A stretch of 5,956 bases of DNA from Actinomycetota bacterium. Its GTDB lineage: Bacteria; Actinomycetota; Acidimicrobiia; IMCC26256; BP-133. The stretch covers positions 1 to 5,956 of the forward strand of contig JAUZEX010000492.1 in NCBI GenBank assembly GCA_030838815.1, written 5' to 3'. The position numbers and the translations under genes were made by a program. Shown here in pieces: positions 1 to 5,659 of this stretch. How positions within the stretch are numbered: position 1 is the first letter of the stretch; each line of letters opens with the position of its first letter. The notes beneath the pieces are model-generated. The model saw nothing but the letters and a program-made list of their open reading frames with translations. It did not search any database and was not told the DNA's origin.

Positions 1-714
1 GATCGGGAAGATGATGGTCGAGTTCTTCTCGGCCGAGATCTCCACCATCGTCTGGAGCTGGCGGAGCTGGAGGGCCCCGGGGGAGGTGGCCATGACGGTG
101 GCCGCCTCGCCCAGCTTCACCGAGGCCTGGAGCTCACCCTCGGCGGCGATGATCTTGGCCCGCCGCTCCCGCTCCGCCTCGGCCTGCTTCGCCATGGCCC
201 GCTGCATCTGCTCCGGGAGCCCGACGTCGCGGATCTCCACCCGGTGGACCTTCACTCCCCACGGCTCGGTCTGGGCGTCGAGCGAGACCTGCAGCTCCCC
301 GTCGATCCGCTCCCGGTCGGACAGTAGCTGGTCGAGCTCATGCTTGCCGACGATGGCCCGCAGCGTCGTCTGCGCCACCAGCTGGCTGGCCGTGTACCAG
401 TCCCGGATCCGGACCACCGACGCCGCCGGGTCGATGACCTGGAAGTAGATCACCGCGTCGACCGTCACGGTGACGTTGTCCTTGGTGATCACCTGCTGGG
501 ACGCCACCGGGGCGGCGATGATCTGCAGGTTGATCTTGGTGATCTTGTCGATGACGGGCACGACGAAGAACACCCCGGGCCCCTTGGCGCCGACGCACCG
601 GCCCAGCCGGAAGATCACCCCCCGCTCGTACTCCTGCACGATCTTGATCGACGTCGCCATGAATAGGACCACGATCCCGGCGAGGACGATGCCGGCGCTC
701 AAGACGGCCTGCAC
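1..714 (-). CDS. Slipin/stomatin-family SPFH (band 7) membrane protein, C-terminus cut by window edge
   Basis: This is a membrane-anchored SPFH/band 7 protein of the slipin (bacterial stomatin) type. Members form membrane-bound oligomers and are usually encoded beside an NfeD protein, as here. The GTG start at 712-714 is chosen because AAGGAG (720-725) lies 5 nt upstream and because it supplies the expected N-terminal hydrophobic hairpin, residues 3-19 (AVLSAGIVLAGIVVLFM). A start at the internal ATG (658-660) would remove that anchor. Then follow EYERGVIFRLGR (28-39), the SPFH core including the VTVDAVIYFQV strand, the RDVGLPEQMQRAMAKQAEAERERRAKI helix typical of the family (coiled-coil, heptad-like), and AEKNSTIIFPI at the window edge. 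Visible length is 238 residues; slipins are usually about 250-270, so only a short tail is missing. It follows the nfeD-like gene by 61 nt and is probably cotranscribed with it. Family assignment is firm; the substrate or partner beyond NfeD is not known. Confidence 0.93.
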   Translation of the reverse strand, partial: MQAVLSAGIVLAGIVVLFMATSIKIVQEYERGVIFRLGRCVGAKGPGVFFVVPVIDKITKINLQIIAAPVASQQVITKDNVTVTVDAVIYFQVIDPAASVVRIRDWYTASQLVAQTTLRAIVGKHELDQLLSDRERIDGELQVSLDAQTEPWGVKVHRVEIRDVGLPEQMQRAMAKQAEAERERRAKIIAAEGELQASVKLGEAATVMATSPGALQLRQLQTMVEISAEKNSTIIFPI

Positions 715-719
715 AGCAG

Positions 720-725
720 CTCCTT
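720..725 (-). promoter_or_regulatory. Ribosome binding site deciding the slipin GTG start
   Basis: AAGGAG on the minus strand, 5 nt before GTG 712-714. It supports the start that keeps the N-terminal membrane segment rather than the internal ATG at 658-660. Confidence 0.75.
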
Positions 726-775
726 CACGGCAGGGGGCAACGGGCCCCGGGGGCGCTTGACGGCGCGAACCGTAG

Positions 776-1663
776 CTACCAGGGCGCGACCGGCGCCGGG
801 ATTATGTGCAGCTCCATCCGCTCGTGGCCCACCACCAGCACCTCGTCGCCCGGACGGACCGGGACGTCGGCGATGGCGTTCCACAGCGACCCGTCGAGAC
901 GGACGGTGCCGCGGTTGGTCTCGGAGTCCCACGAGACGACGGCGGCCTTCCGGCCGTCGAACGCCTCCATGCCGACCTGGGCCGGCTGGTCCAGGAGGCG
1001 GTTGGCGCCCCGGAGGAGGACGGGAAACGTGGCCGCCAGCGCACCGGTGGCCCCCACGCCGACCGCCACGGCGCCGGGGCTGGCGGCCATCGCTCCGAAC
1101 CCGACGGTGCCGAGGGCATAGAGCCCGGCAGCCGTGAGCTGGCCACTGGGGGACGGGGTCCGCCGGACGAGGAGCACCGCCCACAACGAGACGCTGACGG
1201 CGATGAGCGTCAGGGGCGCCCAGGTGTCGTGGCCCTGGGAGATCCCGACCAGCCCGACCCACAGCAGGGCGAACCCGCCGATCCCCGCCACCCCGAAGGT
1301 GGGGAGGGCGACCTCGATCAGCAGCAGGGCCGCCGAGAGGGTCAGGGCGATGACGATGACGGGCGGAGAGTCCAGGACACCAGCGTACCGACCCCGCCCG
1401 GGCGGCCCGCGGCGCATTTCCCGCTCGGCCGAGACGAGCTCCGACTCGTCGTCGGCGAGGAGGAGGGGACAACTTGCACAGGCGGCGTAGTAGGCCTGGC
1501 TGGTGAGGTGGTCGTCGAGCAGGCGGCACACCTCGGGGAGGCAGCCTCCGCAACCGGTGCCCGCCCTACAGCGGGCCCCGATCTCGACCGGCGTGCGGGC
1601 CCCGGCGTCGATGGCGGAGCGGATCTGGCCGTCGGTGACACCTTTGCAGTGGCAGATCCACAC
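776..1663 (-). CDS. Bfd-like [2Fe-2S] domain fused to an NfeD membrane protein
   Basis: The frame encodes 295 residues in three parts. Residues 1-52 match Bfd (bacterioferritin-associated ferredoxin, a [2Fe-2S] domain): MWICHC start, GVTDGQIRSAIDAGA helix, and CGGC, giving cysteines C4, C6, C38 and C41 at the same spacing as in E. coli Bfd. C32 and C46 are extra. Residues 53-98 are a linker with a second CxxC (C62, C65) and an acidic patch. Residues about 100-220 hold membrane segments, including the NfeD signature IEVALPTFGVAGIGG (116-130). Residues 229-289 are the C-terminal OB-fold typical of NfeD (GTVRLDGSLWNAIADVPVRPGDEVLVVG). The GTG start (1661-1663) has GGGGGAGA 7 nt upstream and gives the canonical Bfd N terminus. 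No stop separates the two parts, so this is one gene as read. NfeD proteins partner slipins, and the slipin gene follows directly. Bfd domains pass electrons or move iron, for example from bacterioferritin; a redox or iron-sensing role for the fusion is inference. Confidence 0.9.
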   Translation of the reverse strand: MWICHCKGVTDGQIRSAIDAGARTPVEIGARCRAGTGCGGCLPEVCRLLDDHLTSQAYYAACASCPLLLADDESELVSAEREMRRGPPGRGRYAGVLDSPPVIVIALTLSAALLLIEVALPTFGVAGIGGFALLWVGLVGISQGHDTWAPLTLIAVSVSLWAVLLVRRTPSPSGQLTAAGLYALGTVGFGAMAASPGAVAVGVGATGALAATFPVLLRGANRLLDQPAQVGMEAFDGRKAAVVSWDSETNRGTVRLDGSLWNAIADVPVRPGDEVLVVGHERMELHIIPAPVAPW

Positions 1664-1670
1664 GGCCTGC

Positions 1671-1678
1671 TCTCCCCC
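1671..1678 (-). promoter_or_regulatory. Ribosome binding site of the Bfd-NfeD gene
   Basis: GGGGGAGA on the minus strand, 7 nt before GTG 1661-1663. It supports translation starting at the Bfd domain rather than at an internal codon before the membrane part. Confidence 0.7.
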
Positions 1679-1695
1679 TGTGCGCCGCGGCTTCC

Positions 1696-1711
1696 CTTAG
1701 GTCTCCCTAAG
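1696..1711 (-). promoter_or_regulatory. Palindromic operator candidate, DtxR/IdeR-like half of consensus
   Basis: Perfect inverted repeat CTTAGG-TCTC-CCTAAG. The core TTAGG-N4-CCTAA has the sequence and spacing of 14 of the 19 positions of the DtxR/IdeR iron-regulator consensus (TTAGGTTAGSCTAACCTAA); over a 19-bp alignment 12 positions match by eye. It lies just downstream of the predicted -10, over the likely transcription start, where a repressor would act. A second, overlapping repeat, GTCTC (1701-1705) and GAGAC (1713-1717), shares bases with it. The palindrome is seen; the regulator identity is inferred. Confidence 0.5.
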
Positions 1712-1715
1712 AGAG

Positions 1716-1745
1716 ACGATAAGGGGCCATTGCGCCTCAGGTCAA
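1716..1745 (-). promoter_or_regulatory. Sigma70-type promoter for the Bfd-NfeD-slipin unit
   Basis: On the minus strand, TTGACC (1740-1745, 5 of 6 to the -35 consensus) and TATCGT (1716-1721, 4 of 6 to the -10 consensus) are separated by 18 nt. Transcription would begin near 1709, about 45 nt before the GTG start at 1663, which leaves room for the observed ribosome binding site. It sits in the 99-nt gap after the selenoprotein gene. Confidence 0.5.
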
Positions 1746-1762
1746 GTCCTCCTCAGGGGGAG

Positions 1763-2305
1763 TTACCCCCCGGCCCGGAGGGCGGCCAGGATCTCGCCCA
1801 CGGCGGCGTCGGCCAGGGCCCGCATCTCGTCGTCCGTCCGGTCCTGGATCGGGTGGGGGACAAAGACCCGCCGGGCCGCCAGCCCCAGCGCCCGGGCCTG
1901 CGATTCGGCCGCCTCGACGAACTCCGACGAGGCCACCACCACGCCCGGCACGCCCCGGGTCTCGAGGTCCACGATGTCGTGCACACTGCACGACGCGCAG
2001 GAGCCTCAGTCGGCCAGGGCCTCCACGATGACGTCGCACTTGGTGGAGATCTCGTGGCGGAGGTCGACGGGCGCGACCTTGGCGAACGTGGGCTTCTGGA
2101 ACCGGGCCGTCCGCAGCCCCTGCTCGTTGAGCAGCGTCTCGAGCCGGTCGAGGAAGACGTTGCCCCGGGGCTTTCGGATGTCGAGCAGGCCGACGACCTT
2201 GCCGTCGAGGCTGGCCGGCCGGTCGGCGAGGCTGCGGGCGATCGCCGTCCGCTCGCTGGTGGGGTCGAGGTAGACGCGGGTGCCGTCGTCGGCCAGGACG
2301 CTCAA
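1763..2305 (-). CDS. UGSC-family selenoprotein with in-frame UGA (selenocysteine 100)
   Basis: The frame runs from TTG (2303-2305) to TAA (1763-1765) through one TGA at 2006-2008. Read as selenocysteine it gives a 180-residue protein with EALAD-U-G-S-C-A-S-C-SVHD at residues 95-110. U-G-S-C is the motif that names the UGSC (seleno)protein family; it resembles the UGTC site of GrdB/PrdB-type reductase subunits. C103 and C106 are nearby thiols, and C90 lies before. The C-terminal PHPIQDRTDDEMRALADAA (150-168) continues the fold, so the TGA does not end the protein. No signal peptide or membrane segment is seen; it is probably cytoplasmic. TTG is preferred as the start because GGAGG lies 7 nt upstream and because it overlaps the preceding gene's stop in TTGA, implying translational coupling. 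A SECIS-like hairpin follows the UGA. The reaction is unknown; a redox role is inferred from the U/C site and from the thioredoxin-fold neighbour. Conventional gene calling would give two truncated ORFs here. Confidence 0.92.
1976..1994 (-). promoter_or_regulatory. Bacterial SECIS element candidate
   Basis: In the mRNA, GUCGUGCA-GUG-UGCACGAC forms a perfect 8-bp stem with a 3-nt loop beginning with G. The stem starts 11 nt after the UGA (2006-2008) and the loop lies 20-22 nt after it. This fits the described bacterial SECIS pattern: apical loop roughly 16-37 nt from the UGA with a G in the first two loop positions. It lies inside the coding sequence, as bacterial SECIS elements do, and would recruit SelB. 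Confidence 0.85.
2006..2008 (-). other. Recoded UGA selenocysteine codon
   Basis: TGA on the minus strand, codon 100 of the UGSC gene. It is followed in frame by GGC TCC TGC (Gly-Ser-Cys), completing the family motif. Coding character and frame continue for 80 more codons to a TAA. Confidence 0.9.
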
Positions 2306-3783
2306 GGCTTGACCTCCATGGTGACGGGGATGCTGCCGATCGCGCCCCTGACCCAGCCGCCGATGACAGCCGAGAACAGGCCGGCGCCGCCGCCGGCGTG
2401 GACGATCAGCAGCCCTTCGGGGACGAACTTGGGGATGAGAGGATCATCCGACGACGAGTCGGATGCCGACTCCACGGGGCCGACGCCGGTGGCGCCACCG
2501 GGCCCGACCGTCATCCCCTCGGCGCAGCCCCCGGCGCCGGCCGCGAGCTCCGACATCGGCTTCGTCCCGAGTTCGATGAGGCGTTCCCGGAGCCGTGCCT
2601 TCGACCAGCCCGCCTCCCGGAACACCCGGGCGTGCTCCGGCGACACGACGAGGACGGCGTCGCCGGTCAGGGCCAGCTTCGGGTGGAACACGCCGTCGAG
2701 GGCCCAGGCCATGGACAGCGCCAGCGACTCCGGCTGGCGGGACTTCTGGTCGCCGAAGCCGTGGGGCCCCGACCCGGCGAACAGCGTCACGGTCGACGTG
2801 CCGGCCGGGAAACCCCGCTCCACCGACAGCGGCTCCCACGGCGAGCCGGCCTCGTCCTCGGCGAAGCAGAACGTGTACTTGCCCGGCCCGCCCAGTGTCG
2901 CCCGGTCGATCTCTCCCGGCCGCCCCCCGCCGATGTTGCGGACGATCAGCTGCAGGGCCCGGCCGATGGTGGCGTTGGCCCGGTTGCCCTGGCCGAGGGC
3001 GTTGACGCCGGAGTTCATGCCGATCTCGGTCGCGATGGGCCCGTTCACGATCACCACCGGACCGGCGAACCACGTCGTGCACAGCAGGCCGTGCATGTTG
3101 AACTCGTCGGTGCAGGCCGCCTCCAGGGCGGCCAGCACGACCGGCAGGTACTCGGGGCGGCAGCCGGCCATGACGGCGTTGACCGCCGCCTTCTCCACCG
3201 TGCAGTCGGCGAAGTCGGGCCCGACGGTGGCCACCACCTCGTCGGCGGCCCGGGTCGTCCCCTCCAGCATCCGCTGCACCCGGGCGGGTGTCGGCGGCAC
3301 GACCGGCAGCCCGTCCGTCCAGCCCCGCTCGAAGAAGGCCTCCGCCTCGTCCTCCAGCCGGGCCAGCTCGAGGCGCCGGGAGCGCAGCCCGGTGGAGCGG
3401 GCCGCCAGCCGTTCGATCACCCCGGGATCGTGCGTCAGTGACCCGCAGCCGGGGCGGTGCTCGGGGAGCCCGGCGCCCAACGGCGCGACGCCGGTGAACT
3501 TCTCCCAGTGGGGCCGCGACCATCCCGCCAGCCGCTCGACCTCCGTGCCGCCCTCCACCTTGACCAGCGTCGGGACGGTCTCGAGGTCGAGGGCCACCGA
3601 GACGTCGAGACCGGTGTCGTCGACCGGGTCGAGCCCGGCGGGGAACGTCGGGTCGTCCTGGGTGAAGACCGTGACGTCGAGGCCCGCGGCCCGCAGCTCG
3701 CCGAGGACCGGGGCCACGAGCCGGCACGTCGGGCAGTCGGCCTTGACGACGGCGACGATCCCGTCGGGGAGCGGCGTGCCCAT
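2302..3783 (-). CDS. Thioredoxin-fold protein fused to a large unnamed domain; partner of the UGSC selenoprotein
   Basis: The gene encodes 493 residues from ATG 3781-3783. Residues about 8-98 form a thioredoxin-like domain: a beta strand IVAVVKAD, the active-site C17-P-T-C20, and the TVP cis-proline motif at 69-71. After a linker with C113 comes a large second domain (about 140-493) that I do not recognise by name. It has conserved-looking blocks GWTDGLPVVPPT (154-165), NAVMAGCRPEYLPVV (202-216), PVVIVNGP through GQGNRANATIGRA (242-276), a serine/aspartate-rich linker (439-447) and a glycine-rich C-terminal segment HAGGGAGLFSAVIGGW (462-477). No signal peptide is seen. An upstream in-frame GTG (3817-3819) would add 12 residues but overlaps the methyltransferase and has no Shine-Dalgarno site. 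ATG has a rather distant purine stretch (3798-3806), so the start is moderately sure. The gene lies 11 nt after the methyltransferase and overlaps the selenoprotein start. The CPTC site may reduce or exchange with the selenoprotein; that is inference. Confidence 0.85.
   Translation of the reverse strand: MGTPLPDGIVAVVKADCPTCRLVAPVLGELRAAGLDVTVFTQDDPTFPAGLDPVDDTGLDVSVALDLETVPTLVKVEGGTEVERLAGWSRPHWEKFTGVAPLGAGLPEHRPGCGSLTHDPGVIERLAARSTGLRSRRLELARLEDEAEAFFERGWTDGLPVVPPTPARVQRMLEGTTRAADEVVATVGPDFADCTVEKAAVNAVMAGCRPEYLPVVLAALEAACTDEFNMHGLLCTTWFAGPVVIVNGPIATEIGMNSGVNALGQGNRANATIGRALQLIVRNIGGGRPGEIDRATLGGPGKYTFCFAEDEAGSPWEPLSVERGFPAGTSTVTLFAGSGPHGFGDQKSRQPESLALSMAWALDGVFHPKLALTGDAVLVVSPEHARVFREAGWSKARLRERLIELGTKPMSELAAGAGGCAEGMTVGPGGATGVGPVESASDSSSDDPLIPKFVPEGLLIVHAGGGAGLFSAVIGGWVRGAIGSIPVTMEVKP
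2313..2317 (-). promoter_or_regulatory. Ribosome binding site deciding the TTG start of the UGSC gene
   Basis: GGAGG on the minus strand, 7 nt before TTG 2303-2305. It lies inside the last codons of the thioredoxin-fold gene, consistent with coupled translation through the TTGA overlap (2302-2305). Confidence 0.75.
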
Positions 3784-3794
3784 AGCTGCAGTTT

Positions 3795-4475
3795 CTACCT
3801 CTCCTTGTGGGTCTTCCACACCGCGGCGGCCGGAAGACGGGCGCCGGGGGCGATCGGCTCGGCGAGCCCGTCCAGCCGGAAACCCTCCTTCGACACCGCC
3901 GCCAGCACGTCGGCCATGGTCCGGGGGTAGACCAGGAACTGCTCGCCGTAGCGCTCCTGCTTGAGCGGGCCGGGGTCGGCGTAGCCCCGGGGCCCGGCGC
4001 CAGCCAGGGCGGCGGGGTGCTCCAGGGTGAAGACGAAGTGCCCGCCCACCTTCAGCAGCCGATGGGCCGCCCGCAGCACGCGGCCGAGGTCCTCGACGTA
4101 GTCGAGGGTGGCAGCCGAGAAGATGAGGTCGATCGACCCCGCGGCGGCGAAGGCCGTTTCCGTCAGTTCGTGGTGGCGGAAGTCGACCTTGGCCCCGTCC
4201 TGCTCGGCGCGCCGGCGGGCGGCGGTGATCTGCTCCGCCGAGGAGTCGACGGCGATCACGCGGGCCGCCCCGGACAGGGCGAAGGCCACCGCCGCCGGAC
4301 CCGCCCCGCAGCCCAGGTCCACGACCCGCTTGCCGGCGTACGGGGGCAGGATGCGGAGCTCGGCGTCGCCCGGCATCCCGGGCCCGAAGGGCACGGAGTC
4401 GACCGGCGGGTCGTACTCCTTCTGGTAGCGCGGAGCGGCCCGGTCCCAGGCGTCGACGTTGCTGTGGGGCGTCAT
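3795..4475 (-). CDS. Class I SAM-dependent methyltransferase
   Basis: The gene encodes 226 residues of the Rossmann-type (Methyltransf_11-like) class. SAM-binding motif I is VVDLGCGAG (51-59); the acidic residue that binds the ribose is D77 in VIAVDSS; motif II-like FSAATLDYVED spans 119-129; LLKVGGHFVFTLEHP spans 140-154. The small C-terminal part (YADPGPLKQERYGEQ, then FLVYPRTMADVLAAVSKEGF) is typical of small-molecule methyltransferases, but the substrate cannot be read from sequence. The frame is open far upstream, to 4841, inside ino1. The ATG at 4473-4475 is chosen because methyltransferase similarity begins there and the upstream translation is arginine/proline-rich shadow. There is no convincing Shine-Dalgarno site before it; a TANNNT box 7 nt upstream raises the possibility of a leaderless transcript. 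It is the first gene of the cluster with the thioredoxin-fold and UGSC genes, and may act on the same pathway. Confidence 0.9.
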   Translation of the reverse strand: MTPHSNVDAWDRAAPRYQKEYDPPVDSVPFGPGMPGDAELRILPPYAGKRVVDLGCGAGPAAVAFALSGAARVIAVDSSAEQITAARRRAEQDGAKVDFRHHELTETAFAAAGSIDLIFSAATLDYVEDLGRVLRAAHRLLKVGGHFVFTLEHPAALAGAGPRGYADPGPLKQERYGEQFLVYPRTMADVLAAVSKEGFRLDGLAEPIAPGARLPAAAVWKTHKER

Positions 4476-4482
4476 GGCGCCG

Positions 4483-4488
4483 AGGCTA
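4483..4488 (-). promoter_or_regulatory. Possible -10 box for leaderless transcription of the methyltransferase cluster
   Basis: TAGCCT on the minus strand (TANNNT form) lies exactly 7 nt before ATG 4473-4475, the spacing typical of actinobacterial leaderless genes. No good -35 is seen at 16-18 nt further upstream, where the ino1 terminator hairpin lies. Weak by itself; supported only by the lack of a ribosome binding site. Confidence 0.3.
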
Positions 4489-4497
4489 GACGCGAAG

Positions 4498-4538
4498 CGG
4501 CGTTCCTCACCGGGGCGTGGCCACGGCGAGGAACGCCG
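4498..4538 (-). terminator. Inverted repeat after ino1, probable terminator
   Basis: Perfect 11-bp arms, CGGCGTTCCTC (4498-4508) and GAGGAACGCCG (4528-4538), enclose 19 nt that contain the palindrome CGTGGCCACG (4516-4525). In the ino1 transcript the hairpin begins 11 nt after the stop codon. There is no U-tract, as is common for actinobacterial hairpin terminators. It separates ino1 from the methyltransferase cluster. Confidence 0.65.
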
Positions 4539-4549
4539 GATCGGGACGG

Positions 4550-5659
4550 CTAGGCGCTGGCGACGTCGACCGGGTCGCCGACGACGACCTCGCCGGCGGC
4601 GAACGCCTCGACGGCGTCGTGGGCCTCGGCGTCGGTGTACTGCACCGGCGGCGACTTCATGAAGTAGGCGGACGGGCCGAGCAGCGGGCCGCCGATGCCG
4701 CGGTCGAGGGCCAGCTTGGCGCAGCGCAGGGCGTCGATGACCACGCCGGCCGAGTTGGGGGAGTCCCACACCTCGAGCTTCATCTCCAGGTTGAGCGGGA
4801 CGTCGCCGAAGTTGCGGCCCTCGAGGCGGATGTAGGCCCACTTGCGGTCCTGGAGCCAGGGCACGTGGTCGGACGGGCCGATGTGGACGTCGTCGGCCGC
4901 GATCCCGTTGTCCAGCTGGCTGGTCACGGCCTGGGTCTTGGAGATCTTCTTCGACTCCAGCCGCTCCCGCTCCAGCATGTTCTTGAAGTCCATGTTGCCG
5001 CCGACGTTGAGCTGGTAGGTGCGGTCGAGCACCATCCCCCGGTCCTCGAACAGCCGGGCCAGGATGCGGTGGACGATGGTGGCGCCGACCTGGCTCTTGA
5101 TGTCGTCGCCGATGATCGGGACGCCGGCATCGGTGAACTTCTGGGCCCAGGTCGGATCGGAGGCGATGAACACCGGGATGCAGTTGATGAAGGCCACGCC
5201 GGCGTCGAGGCAGGCCTGGGCGTAGTGGCGCTGGGCCTCCTCGGAGCCGACCGGCAGGTAGGAGACGAGCACCTCGGCGCCGCTCTTGCGCAGCTCGTCG
5301 GCCACGTTCACGGCGGGGGCGGGCGACTCCTCACAGCTCTTCTTGTAGTAGGTGCCCCACCCGTCGAGGGTCGGGCCCCGCAGCACCTCGATCCCCAGGT
5401 CGCCGACCTCGGCGAAGCGGATCGTGTTGTTCTGGCCCCGGAAGATGGCCTTGCCGAGGTCTTCACCGACCTTGGTGTTGTCGATGTCGAAGGCGCAGAC
5501 GAACTCCACGTCTCCCACGTGGTAGCCGCCCAGCTCCACGTGCATGAGGCCGGGGACGGTGTCGCCGGGGTGGGCGTCGCGGTAGTACTCGATGCCTTGG
5601 ACGAGGCTGCTGGCGCAGTTCCCGACACCGGCGATGGCGACGCGGATCCGTCGGCTCAC
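4550..5659 (-). CDS. ino1: Inositol-3-phosphate synthase (actinobacterial type)
   Basis: Converts D-glucose 6-phosphate to 1D-myo-inositol 3-phosphate with NAD+ as a tightly used cofactor. This is the first step toward phosphatidylinositol lipids and, in many actinobacteria, mycothiol. The protein has 369 residues, close to the roughly 367 of the mycobacterial enzyme. Visible signatures are the N-terminal NAD-binding VAIAGVGNCASSLVQG (7-22), FDIDNTKVGEDL (57-68), GDDIKSQVGAT (184-194), LNVGGNMDF (217-225) and LESKKISKT (234-242), whose lysines belong to the active-site region of the family, followed by the GPSDHVPWLQD segment (261-271). The GTG start (5657-5659) has GGGAGG 5 nt upstream; the longer frame back to 5716 is inside padR and is rejected. 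The start overlaps the padR stop in GTGA, so translation is probably coupled. Cytoplasmic. The PadR-ino1 order matches that of mycobacteria, so the neighbour is a likely regulator. Confidence 0.97.
   Translation of the reverse strand: MSRRIRVAIAGVGNCASSLVQGIEYYRDAHPGDTVPGLMHVELGGYHVGDVEFVCAFDIDNTKVGEDLGKAIFRGQNNTIRFAEVGDLGIEVLRGPTLDGWGTYYKKSCEESPAPAVNVADELRKSGAEVLVSYLPVGSEEAQRHYAQACLDAGVAFINCIPVFIASDPTWAQKFTDAGVPIIGDDIKSQVGATIVHRILARLFEDRGMVLDRTYQLNVGGNMDFKNMLERERLESKKISKTQAVTSQLDNGIAADDVHIGPSDHVPWLQDRKWAYIRLEGRNFGDVPLNLEMKLEVWDSPNSAGVVIDALRCAKLALDRGIGGPLLGPSAYFMKSPPVQYTDAEAHDAVEAFAAGEVVVGDPVDVASA

Noticed and set aside
1360..1530. Sequencing frameshift joining separate bfd and nfeD genes
   Set aside because: The linker stays in one frame with normal codon pattern and no other frame offers a better Bfd C-terminus or NfeD N-terminus. 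It cannot be fully excluded without reads, so it is listed as a refuting test instead.
1756..1770. GGGGG-TAACT-CCCCC hairpin around the stop codon of the selenoprotein gene as a terminator
   Set aside because: Only 5 bp, the stop codon lies in the loop, and there is no U-tract. Too weak to call, although some termination before the next promoter is plausible.
1763..2305. Pseudogene with a nonsense mutation, or two small separate genes
   Set aside because: The TGA sits exactly at the U of the U-G-S-C family motif, the second piece has no ribosome binding site of its own, and a SECIS-like hairpin follows. Recoding explains all three.
806..3964. A 1052-codon open frame on the plus strand
   Set aside because: It runs antisense through four well-supported minus-strand genes, has low-complexity Arg/Pro/Gly/Asp-rich translation, no recognisable domain and no ribosome binding site. 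Long antisense frames are expected at this GC content.
4476..4841. N-terminal extension of the methyltransferase to 348 residues
   Set aside because: The extra 122 residues are Arg/Pro-rich out-of-frame translation of the ino1 3' end and cross its terminator. Family similarity begins at the ATG at 4475.
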